DNA of 64,000 nt from DASVTR01 sp033855775 (lineage in GTDB: Bacteria; Acidobacteriota; Blastocatellia; Pyrinomonadales; Pyrinomonadaceae): NCBI GenBank assembly GCA_033855775.1, contig JAWVFT010000037.1:1-64000 (forward strand), written 5' to 3'. A program made the position numbers and the translations under genes. Below, piece by piece: positions 42,163-49,581 of this stretch (position 1 is the stretch's first letter; each line of letters begins with the position of its first letter). Under the pieces are notes generated by a model. It saw only the letters and a program-made list of their open reading frames with translations, did not search any database and was not told where the DNA came from.

Positions 42163-44238
42163 GTGAGCTTGCTTGAGACACAGAGCCGACTGCGCGAGCA
42201 TGTGCGCGAGGCGGCGTTGGAATTGTTCGGCGTCGCGCTCGAACAGGTCAGCGCGGAAGTCCCGCCGCGCACGGAGTTGGGCGATCTGGCCTTCCCCGTC
42301 GCCTTTGAACTGGCGAAGCGAATCAAACAAACGACCGGAGAGAAACGCCCGCCGCGCGCTATCGCTGAGCAACTCGGCAAGCTGCTGGAAGCCGCGCCGG
42401 GAATAGCGCGCGTCGAAGTGGCCGGAGCAGGCTATCTCAACATCTTCTATGACCGCGCGGCCTTTCTCTCGTCGTTTGATGCGGAGTTGACTAGGCCGGA
42501 AGCGGACGCGCAGGCATCGCCGGACACGCGCCCGAAGCGGATGGTCGAACACACGAGCATCAATCCAAACAAGGCCGCACACATCGGCCACGTCCGCAAC
42601 GCCGTTCTCGGCGACACCTTCGTCCGCATCCTGCGCGGAGCGAATGAGCGCGTCGAAGTTCAAAATTATATAGACAACACGGGCGTGCAGGTGGCCGATG
42701 TTGTCGTCGGCTTCATGCACATCGAGCGCATGACGCTCGAAGAGATACGCGCGCTCGACAAGTCGCTGCCGGCCGAGCGTCCCTTCGATTATTACTGTTG
42801 GGATTTGTACACGCGCGTCGGACTCTTCTATCGCAACGACGACCCGGACGCCGCGCCCGCCGCCGAACGCCTGAAGCTGCGCGCCGCGACGCTGCACGAC
42901 ATCGAAGCGGGCGGCAACCCGACAGCCGAGTTGGCCGAGTATGTGGCGACGCGCAATGTCGAGTGCATCCTCGACACGATGGAGCGGCTCGGCATTCGCT
43001 ACGACGTGCTGCCGCGCGAATCCGAAATCCTGCGCCTCAAATTCTGGGACCAAGCCTTCGCGCGAATGAAGGAGACGGGCGCGATTCATTATCAAGACGA
43101 AGGACGCAACAAGGGTTGTTGGGTGATGCCGTTCGAGACGCACACAGGCACGGACGAGCACGAGGCCGACAAGATTATCGTCCGCTCAAACGGCACCGTC
43201 ACGTACACGGGCAAGGACATCGCTTATCAACTCTGGAAGCTCGGCCAACTCGGTCTTGATTTCTACTACAAGCCGTTTCGCTCCTACACGGACGGGCAAC
43301 TGACATGGATGACGACCGACGCGGCGCAGCCTTCCGACACCTGCGAGCCGAACGAAAGCGAGTTGCCCCATTTCGGCAACGGCGCGACCGTCTACAACGT
43401 CATTGACTCGCGCCAGTCGTACACGCAGGATGTCGTTCGTCGCGGCGTCGCCGCTGTCGCGCCGCAAGTCGGCGAAGAGGCGAGCGTGCATCTGGCGTAT
43501 GAGATGGTCGCGCTCTCCATCGCCGCCTGCGACCAGTTGGGATTGGAGTTGAGCGCGGAAGACCGCTCGCGCCCCTACGTCGAGATGAGCGGGCGCAAAG
43601 GCGTCGGCGTCAAGGCTGACGACCTCATCAGCCTGCTCGTCAAGAACGCGCTCGATGAAGTCGGGAGCCGTCATCCAGAGTTGTCAGATGATGAGAGACT
43701 GGCGACCGCCGAAGCAATTGCCGTCGGCGCCCTGCGCTACTTCCTGCTGAAGTTCACGCGCAACTCCGTCATCGCTTTTGATTTTAAGGAAGCGCTCTCG
43801 TTCGAAGGCGAAACCGGCCCGTATTGTCAATACTCAGCCGTCCGCGCCAACTCCATCTTTCGCAAGCTTGAGCCGCAGGCCCGCGCCGCTGCCGCAACGC
43901 TGCTGCATAACGAAGCGTTTGAAGACGCTGCGATGAAACAAAAGGTGGCGGCTATTTTTGAAGGCGAAGGCGGCGATGAAATCTGGTCGCTGGTGACGCT
44001 CTCGGCGCGGCTCGAAGAGACGGTCGCGGCGGCGGCGAGCGCGGCTGAGCCTTCGTATCTTGCGAAGTACACTTTTAATCTGGCGCGAGCCTTCAATCTC
44101 TTTTACCATCGCTATCGTATTATCGCTGAAGAAGACCGGACGCGGCGCGCTGTGCTGGTGACGGTGGCGGACGTGGCGCGCAGGCAGTTGACGGCGGCCC
44201 TTTCGATGCTCGGCATCAGCGTGCCGGAAAGAATGTGA
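42163..44238 (+). CDS. argS: Arginyl-tRNA synthetase
   Basis: 691 residues. The N-terminal Add1 domain (GDLAFPVAFELAKR) leads to the class I HIGH motif in NPNKAAHIGHVRNAVLGD, then VQNYIDNTGVQVADVV, the VMSGRKG-equivalent VEMSGRKGVGVKADDL (KMSKS counterpart) and a C-terminal anticodon domain (SFEGETGPYCQYSAVRANSI; FNLFYHRYRI). It is longer than the usual 550-600 residues owing to expansions in the catalytic part (about 160-250 and 360-420). The start is GTG 42163. No other start fits the family N-terminus. Confidence 0.95.
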   Translation: MSLLETQSRLREHVREAALELFGVALEQVSAEVPPRTELGDLAFPVAFELAKRIKQTTGEKRPPRAIAEQLGKLLEAAPGIARVEVAGAGYLNIFYDRAAFLSSFDAELTRPEADAQASPDTRPKRMVEHTSINPNKAAHIGHVRNAVLGDTFVRILRGANERVEVQNYIDNTGVQVADVVVGFMHIERMTLEEIRALDKSLPAERPFDYYCWDLYTRVGLFYRNDDPDAAPAAERLKLRAATLHDIEAGGNPTAELAEYVATRNVECILDTMERLGIRYDVLPRESEILRLKFWDQAFARMKETGAIHYQDEGRNKGCWVMPFETHTGTDEHEADKIIVRSNGTVTYTGKDIAYQLWKLGQLGLDFYYKPFRSYTDGQLTWMTTDAAQPSDTCEPNESELPHFGNGATVYNVIDSRQSYTQDVVRRGVAAVAPQVGEEASVHLAYEMVALSIAACDQLGLELSAEDRSRPYVEMSGRKGVGVKADDLISLLVKNALDEVGSRHPELSDDERLATAEAIAVGALRYFLLKFTRNSVIAFDFKEALSFEGETGPYCQYSAVRANSIFRKLEPQARAAAATLLHNEAFEDAAMKQKVAAIFEGEGGDEIWSLVTLSARLEETVAAAASAAEPSYLAKYTFNLARAFNLFYHRYRIIAEEDRTRRAVLVTVADVARRQLTAALSMLGISVPERM

Positions 44239-44413
44239 AGACGACTGCCGCCGTCGAGAAAGAATGCTTCGCGGCGCTTTCGTCAACAGCGGGAACTATC
44301 AAGAATGCTCTTGCAGCGTCGAGCTTAAAACCGTGAATCGTGAACCGAAGCCAGCATGGCTTTTATCGCTTCAAGTGTCTTAAGCGTGACGCTCTTTGGA
44401 TGGAGAATAATTC

Positions 44414-45433
44414 ATGCTCATCGTAATGAAGACCGATGCCACCGAGCAGCAGGTTGAAGCGGTCGTCGCCATCATCAACTCGCTCGGCTTTCGCGCTCAT
44501 CCGATGCCGGGCGCGACGCGAACGGCCATCGGCATCACGGGCAATCAGGGAGCGGTCGATGTCTCGCGTTTCGAGAATCTGCCGGGCGTCGCCGAAGCCA
44601 TTCGCGTTAGCAAGCCCTACAAGCTCATCTCGCTCGACTTGCGCCCGGAGAAGACGGTCGTGCGCATCGGCGACGCGACGATTGGCGGCGAAGAGTTGGC
44701 GATAATCGCCGGGCCTTGCGCCATCGAGAGCCACGCGCAGGCTTTTGCCGTCGCCGAAGCCGTACGTCGCAGCGGCGCTCGTTTCTTTCGCGGCGGAGCC
44801 TACAAGCCGCGCACGTCGCCCTACGCTTTTCAGGGCTTAGGCGAAGAAGGCTTGAAGATTCTGGCGGAAGTGCGCGAGGCTTACGGCTTAAAAATCGTCA
44901 CCGAAGCTTTAGACGAAGCGAGCATTGACTTAGTGGAAAAGTACGGCGACATGATTCAGATTGGCGCGCGCAACATGCAGAACTTTTCGTTGCTGCGTCG
45001 CGCGGGCCGCTCGCCTTTGCCCGTCCTGCTCAAGCGCGGGCTGGCCGCGACGCTCGACGAATGGCTGCTCGCCGCCGAATACGTGATGGCTGAAGGCAAC
45101 TACAATGTCGTCCTCTGCGAGCGCGGCATACGCACCTTCGCGCAGCACACGCGCAACACGCTCGACCTGTCGGCAGTCCCGGCGGTGCGCCGTCTCTCGC
45201 ACTTGCCGGTCATCGTTGACCCGTCGCACGGAACCGGGAAAAACTACATGGTGACGCCGATGGCGCGCGCGGGCGTGGCGGTCGGGGCGGACGGTTTAAT
45301 TATCGAAGTCCACGACCAACCGGAGCGCGCGCTGTCGGACGGCGCGCAGGCTTTGACGCTTGAGCAGTACGACCAACTTGTTGACGAGGTGCGCGCGATT
45401 CATGAAGCGATGGCGCCGACGCCCGTCAGTTAA
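44414..45433 (+). CDS. aroF: 3-deoxy-7-phosphoheptulonate synthase (type I-beta) with N-terminal regulatory domain
   Basis: 339 residues. This makes DAHP from PEP and erythrose 4-phosphate, the first shikimate step. Residues 1-65 form the ferredoxin-like domain (IVMKTDATEQQVEAVV, GATRTAIGITGN) that gives feedback control by aromatic amino acids in Thermotoga-type enzymes. The barrel has IAGPCAIESHAQ, FFRGGAYKPRTSPYAFQG, DMIQIGARNMQNF, LLKRG and VIVDPSHGTGKN. ATG 44414 has GGAG 8 bases upstream. It is followed 34 bases later by the Dps-like gene. Confidence 0.95.
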   Translation: MLIVMKTDATEQQVEAVVAIINSLGFRAHPMPGATRTAIGITGNQGAVDVSRFENLPGVAEAIRVSKPYKLISLDLRPEKTVVRIGDATIGGEELAIIAGPCAIESHAQAFAVAEAVRRSGARFFRGGAYKPRTSPYAFQGLGEEGLKILAEVREAYGLKIVTEALDEASIDLVEKYGDMIQIGARNMQNFSLLRRAGRSPLPVLLKRGLAATLDEWLLAAEYVMAEGNYNVVLCERGIRTFAQHTRNTLDLSAVPAVRRLSHLPVIVDPSHGTGKNYMVTPMARAGVAVGADGLIIEVHDQPERALSDGAQALTLEQYDQLVDEVRAIHEAMAPTPVS

Positions 45434-45467
45434 ACTTTTAAGTAGCTCTTGTTCGAGGAGGAGTTTT

Positions 45468-45971
45468 ATGTCAAGTAATGCTGGAACCGGAATGAAGGCG
45501 ATGCCGGTCAATATCGGGATTGAGGAAAACGACCGCCGCGAAATCGTGGACGGCCTTTCGCGCCTGCTGGCCGACACGTACACGCTCTATTTGAAGACGC
45601 ATAATTTTCATTGGAACGTGACGGGGCCGATGTTTCAAACGCTGCACTTGATGTTCGAGCAGCAGTATAACGAACTGGCCCTCGCCGTTGACCTCATCGC
45701 GGAGCGCATTCGCGCTCTCGGCTTCCCCGCGCCCGCCACCTACGCGGCCTTTGCTCGTCTCTCTTCGATTAAGGAAGAAGACGGCGTGCCAAACGCGACC
45801 GAGATGATTCGCTTGCTTGTCGAAGGACAGGAAACCGTGGTCAGAACCGCGCGCTCCGTCTTCCCCATCGTTGACAAGGCTCATGACGAGCCGACCGCCG
45901 ACTTGCTGACCGCGCGCATGCAGGTTCACGAAAAGACGGCTTGGATGCTACGCAGCCTGCTCGCCGAATAA
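45468..45971 (+). CDS. dps: Dps-like DNA-binding ferritin
   Basis: 167 residues. The ferritin-like Dps fold has its inter-subunit ferroxidase site in LKTHNFHWNVTGPMF and FEQQYNELALAVDLIAERIRALG. Dps oxidises iron with peroxide and coats DNA in stress. The N-terminus lacks an obvious Lys-rich DNA-binding tail, so protection may be mainly through iron removal. ATG 45468 is fixed by a strong GAGGAGG 6-12 bases upstream; the open frame upstream of it is not coding. The stop precedes an inverted-repeat spacer. Confidence 0.92.
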   Translation: MSSNAGTGMKAMPVNIGIEENDRREIVDGLSRLLADTYTLYLKTHNFHWNVTGPMFQTLHLMFEQQYNELALAVDLIAERIRALGFPAPATYAAFARLSSIKEEDGVPNATEMIRLLVEGQETVVRTARSVFPIVDKAHDEPTADLLTARMQVHEKTAWMLRSLLAE

Positions 45972-46055
45972 AGCGACGCTTGAGCGCAGAGTTATCAACA
46001 GCGCAACGATTCGCGCGCAGCTATCGAACGCGCAAACAACTGGCGTGCAACTCTT

Positions 46056-46117
46056 GAACGCGGAACGATGAATGACAGACGAGCGATTGATAGCTCCGTC
46101 TTCATCGTTCCGCGTTC
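46056..46117. repeat. Perfect 17-base inverted repeat overlapping the receiver gene's 3' end
   Basis: GAACGCGGAACGATGAA (46056-46072) is exactly complementary to 46101-46117, with a 28-base loop. It lies between convergent genes and can act as a bidirectional terminator. The right arm contains the stop codon and the last codons of the receiver-like gene. The direct repeat GTTCCGC occurs twice in that arm. Confidence 0.8.
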
Positions 46118-46503
46118 CGCGTTTCGCTTTCCGCGTCGCCGTTCATCCCTTGCTCCAAGATTTCCGCCAGCCTGTTTGTGAAGGCGGAGCGCGGCATGAC
46201 GAAATCGAAGCCAGCCTCTTTGGCTTGCTGCATCAAGGCCGTCTGAACGTGCGAGAAAAAGCCGAGCAGCTTGATGGCGCGCAACTCTTCGTCCGACTTT
46301 ATAATTTGCGCGAGCCGGAACGGGTCAAACTTTTGCGCGTGCAGGTCAACGATGACGAGCGCGGGTTTGGTTTCTCTCGCCGCTATGATGAGAGCGTCCG
46401 TGTTACGGCTAAAGCTGACTTCGGCGCAGAGGTGTTCGGCGGTCGCGCGTATCTTCGCTGCGAAGAACATATCGTCAACCGCCGCGATGATGGGTTTCTT
46501 CAA
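46102..46503 (-). CDS. Atypical receiver-domain protein, conserved Lys replaced
   Basis: 133 residues with the alternating fold of a response regulator receiver. The acidic pair (AAVDDMFFA) and the acceptor Asp (LVIVDLHAQKFDPF) are present, and a Ser replaces the Thr (GFFSHVQ). The usual Lys before Pro near the end is not found; the position reads VMPRSAF, with Arg. Signalling by normal phosphorylation is therefore doubtful. The start is TTG 46503 with GAGG 8 bases upstream. The C-terminal residues ETRNAER and the stop are encoded in an inverted repeat. No output domain. Confidence 0.78.
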   Translation of the reverse strand: MKKPIIAAVDDMFFAAKIRATAEHLCAEVSFSRNTDALIIAARETKPALVIVDLHAQKFDPFRLAQIIKSDEELRAIKLLGFFSHVQTALMQQAKEAGFDFVMPRSAFTNRLAEILEQGMNGDAESETRNAER

Positions 46504-46590
46504 CGTCTCAACCTCGCTCTCATTTTATTCGCGCCACAACGCGAAAATTGTTTTGCAATGACGGCGCGTTTTGCGTCAAGATAGCGGCGC

Positions 46591-47559
46591 ATGATGAGCC
46601 CTCAAACAGTCGTCACACAGATGCGCCCGCCCGCCGAATCGCTTGAGCTTGAGACGGGCAGTTTCAGAGACGCGGCGGTTCCCTTCGCGCGTTCGAGTCT
46701 CATCATCGCTTCCTACAATATTCGCTATGCGGTCGGCTCGTTTTTAATCAGCGGGAGTTTGCTGCGCCGCGCCGGATTGTCATGGCCGAGCCGTCGCCCT
46801 GCGCTCGTCGAGCGACACTTGCGCCGCGCCGCGCTCGCCTTCACAGACGGCAAACGCTTGCCGCCCGCCGACATTGTAGCATTGCAGGAAGCCGATAAAG
46901 AGACGCGCCGCGCCGGGGGCCACGACATCGCGCGCGAGTTAGCCGCCGCTCTCAAGATGGACTACGCGAGCGCTTTGACGAATCTTCCGCGCGACGCGGA
47001 GCCGCACGCCAAGCAGTGGTATCTCGACTTTGAAGAGCACATCCCGCCCACCGATGCGGGCGACACAGGGATAGCGTTGCTCAGTCGCCTGCCTTTGAAG
47101 AAGGCGGAGCGCGTGGCTCTGCCATGGACGGAGTGCGCATGGCGTCCGCGCCTCGCTCTGTCCGCGACGATTCAAGTCGGAGCCGTCAAGCTACATCTTT
47201 TCAACTCGCACATAGACCCGCACGCGGCCATCGCAGAGCAGTTGGCGCAACACGAAGCCGTGCTCGCCCGCGCCGCTGAATTGAGCGGCCCCGTCGTTCT
47301 GCTCGGCGACTTCAACACGCTTTCCCGAAACTCCTGCGTCGAGATGCGTCGCTTGCTTGAGTCGCACGGCTACAGCACGCCTTTGCCGACGGGCGCGAAG
47401 ACTTGGCGCGCAGGATTGATTCGCCTGCACACCGATTGGATTTTCACGCGCGGGCTGGAAGTCACGCGATGGGGCGTGGCGCGCGGCCTCGGCGTCTCAG
47501 ACCATTGGCCCGTCTGGGTCGAAGTCAACTTGAACACAGCAGAGCAAACATCATCATGA
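46591..47559 (+). CDS. Endonuclease/exonuclease/phosphatase family hydrolase
   Basis: 322 residues. EEP-fold motifs are in order: IIASYNIRYAVGS, DIVALQEADKETRR (catalytic Glu), LFNSHIDPHAA, VVLLGDFNTLSRN and LGVSDHWPVWVEV (catalytic His). Substrates in this superfamily range from DNA to phospholipids and inositol phosphates; no choice can be made here. No signal peptide is evident. The first ATG is 46591 with a second at 46594. The TGA overlaps the ATG of the rRNA/tRNA methyltransferase (ATGA). Confidence 0.88.
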   Translation: MMSPQTVVTQMRPPAESLELETGSFRDAAVPFARSSLIIASYNIRYAVGSFLISGSLLRRAGLSWPSRRPALVERHLRRAALAFTDGKRLPPADIVALQEADKETRRAGGHDIARELAAALKMDYASALTNLPRDAEPHAKQWYLDFEEHIPPTDAGDTGIALLSRLPLKKAERVALPWTECAWRPRLALSATIQVGAVKLHLFNSHIDPHAAIAEQLAQHEAVLARAAELSGPVVLLGDFNTLSRNSCVEMRRLLESHGYSTPLPTGAKTWRAGLIRLHTDWIFTRGLEVTRWGVARGLGVSDHWPVWVEVNLNTAEQTSS

Positions 47560-48377
47560 AAGAGACAGTCATCACGAGCCGCGATAACGGGCTGGCGCGA
47601 CGCGCTTGCGGCGTGCGCGAAGGCCGCGTCCAGGGCCAAATCTTTATCGAGGGCTTGCGCCTTTCGACGGAGGCGGCGCGAGCCGCGCTCGACATCGAGC
47701 ACGTTATCTGCACGGAGCAGTTCGCGCAGGATGAGCGCGGCGCGCAACTCTTTCCGCTGCTCGGCAAGGCGCGCAACCGCGTCTCGCTCGTCAGCGAAAG
47801 CGTCTTCGCTTCCCTTTCGGATACGAAGTCGCCGCAAGGCATCATCATGCTCGCCGCCCGCCCGCACACGGGACGCGCCGCCCTCGAACAACCATCAACG
47901 ACGAAGCCGCTTCTCGTCATCATGCACTCGCTCAACAATCCGTCGAACGCCGGAGCCATCCTGCGCGCGGCTGAGGCGGCGGGCGCGACCGGAGCGGCGA
48001 CGACCGCAGGCACGACCGACATCTTTTCGCCCAAAGCCTTGCGCGGCGCGATGGGTTCGAGCTTTCGATTGCCGCTGTGGACGGGCGCGAGCTTCGAGGA
48101 GATTATGAATTGGTGCAGACGACGAGGCATTCGCTCCGTCGCCTCCGACCTGCGCGCGACACGCACGCACACGGAAGTTGATTGGACTGAACCATGCGCG
48201 CTCGTCGTCGGCTCGGAGGCGATTGGATTGTTGAGAGTCGAAGCGGCGACGATGGACGAGCAAGTCAAGATTCCCATGCGCGCTCCCGTCGAAAGCCTCA
48301 ACGTCGCCGTCGCCACTTCCGTCATGCTCTACGAAGCGGCGCGGCAAAGAGACGCGGGGACCGAGGCGACGCGGTGA
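47556..48377 (+). CDS. TrmH family (SpoU) RNA 2'-O-methyltransferase
   Basis: About 273 residues. The three SPOUT motifs are clear: LNNPSNAGAILRAAEAAG (1), CALVVGSEAIGL (2) and KIPMRAPVESLNVAVATSVML (3). The N-terminal L30e-like substrate-binding domain is present (GQIFIEGLRLSTEAARAALD). These enzymes methylate ribose in rRNA or tRNA using SAM; the target is not determined. The start ATG overlaps the EEP gene stop by 4 bases, without its own ribosome binding site. The last residues, RDAGTEATR, and the stop are inside an inverted repeat. Confidence 0.92.
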   Translation: MKETVITSRDNGLARRACGVREGRVQGQIFIEGLRLSTEAARAALDIEHVICTEQFAQDERGAQLFPLLGKARNRVSLVSESVFASLSDTKSPQGIIMLAARPHTGRAALEQPSTTKPLLVIMHSLNNPSNAGAILRAAEAAGATGAATTAGTTDIFSPKALRGAMGSSFRLPLWTGASFEEIMNWCRRRGIRSVASDLRATRTHTEVDWTEPCALVVGSEAIGLLRVEAATMDEQVKIPMRAPVESLNVAVATSVMLYEAARQRDAGTEATR

Positions 48378-48552
48378 CGCGGGGATAAAGCGACGACGGA
48401 CCGCGAGGATTTTCGGAGACGACGGAAGGATAATGAATGATGAAAGAAGCCGTTATCGGAGCATGGCGCGGCGTTAGCGCACGGCACGCCGCTCGACTTG
48501 CTCCGTCAGTCGCCGCGTTATCGTGTCTCCACTTCGCCTCGGTCCCCGCGTC
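48351..48552. repeat. 18-base inverted repeat across the trmH 3' end and spacer
   Basis: GACGCGGGGACCGAGGCG (48351-48368) is perfectly complementary to 48535-48552. The left arm lies in the last codons of the methyltransferase gene. The right arm is followed by a 17-base direct copy differing at two positions (48552-48568). The 166 bases between hold no gene. The remaining spacer to 48739 shows no coding signal. Confidence 0.8.
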
Positions 48553-48739
48553 GCCTCGGTCTGCGCGTCGCATTTCCGCGCCTTGCCTCTTCTCTCCGGC
48601 AACATATTTCGGCTAGAATGACGCCGCGTTCAAAAATAATCTAAAATGCCTCCCCCGCGCGGCGCGTGCATGATAATCTGTGTCGCTCTTGCTAATTGAA
48701 GCGATGCCGCTTGAGCATCGGAATCGTCTACTTAAACTT

Positions 48740-49573
48740 ATGAATAAGCCGCCGGACAAGAAACCTGAGAAGTCGCAAAAAGAAGCGCTGCCGGAACGCC
48801 TGCTCCGCCGTGTGCTGGAAGGTTTCGGCGAGGTCGTTGACCGCAAGCTCGGTCGGGCGACGATGAGCCAGAGCGGCCTGACGACCTCGCAGCTTCTAGA
48901 GCGCATGAAACGCTTGATTGACGAGCGCGTGCGCGACGAAGGGCGCAAAGGCCAGTTCGCCCCGCATCTCTTAAAGCTCAAGGTCGAATGGGGAACGCAC
49001 TCGGAAGCCCCGCCGGAAATCATCAAAGAGTTGGAGCACGAAGTTCTGGCCTCGGCCATTGACCACATCAACGATTGCCGCTACCGCACGTTTGCGCCCG
49101 TCGCCATCGAAACCGAAATTGACATCTTCACTTCGGGCGTCTCCGTTGACCCGACCTTCGGCGAGTTTGAGGAAGAGTTGAAGCAGCAGGACGAGGAACG
49201 CCGCCGCGCCGCCGAACTCGGCACGCCGAACATTCCGAAGACCGCGCCGACCGTCCACGATGTTAAAGTCACGGCGCGCGTGACGACGGCCAACGGCCCG
49301 CGTGAACTTGGTTTGCTTTTCAAGCCGGGCGGCAGGCGTTTGAACGTTGGCCGTGGACGCGACAGCGAGGTGCATATCAATGACGGCAGCGTCTCGAAGA
49401 TTCACGCCGCGCTGTTGATGAACCGCGAGGGAACGCTGCTCGTCTCCGACACGGGCTCGACCAACGGCACTTATATTAATGGCCGCCGCCTCGCATACGG
49501 CGAAGCGCGGCAGATTGAGGAAGGCGATGTCGTCGGCTTCGGCGACGTTGAGGTTCGTTTCCAGAAACACTAA
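48740..49573 (+). CDS. FHA domain protein with DUF3662-like N-terminus (FhaA-like)
   Basis: About 277 residues. The N-terminal helical domain (LPERLLRRVLEGFGEVVDRK to HINDCRYRTFAPV) resembles the DUF3662 part of actinobacterial FhaA. The C-terminal FHA domain has GRGRDSEVHI, SVSKIHAALL and GSTNGTYINGRRL, all the phosphothreonine-binding residues. It should read out phosphorylation by the kinase at 54978. It is first in a six-gene cell wall and signalling cluster; the next gene starts 9 bases after the stop. ATG 48740 is my choice; GTG 48680 and ATG 48704 are in frame. Confidence 0.87.
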   Translation: MNKPPDKKPEKSQKEALPERLLRRVLEGFGEVVDRKLGRATMSQSGLTTSQLLERMKRLIDERVRDEGRKGQFAPHLLKLKVEWGTHSEAPPEIIKELEHEVLASAIDHINDCRYRTFAPVAIETEIDIFTSGVSVDPTFGEFEEELKQQDEERRRAAELGTPNIPKTAPTVHDVKVTARVTTANGPRELGLLFKPGGRRLNVGRGRDSEVHINDGSVSKIHAALLMNREGTLLVSDTGSTNGTYINGRRLAYGEARQIEEGDVVGFGDVEVRFQKH

Positions 49574-49581
49574 TCCCGATT

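Noticed and set aside
41662..43161. 499-codon open frame on the minus strand, antisense to argS and across the sirtuin region
   Set aside because: It mirrors a clearly conserved argS frame; composition is Arg/Val/Ala-rich with no family resemblance. Long antisense frames are expected at this GC content.
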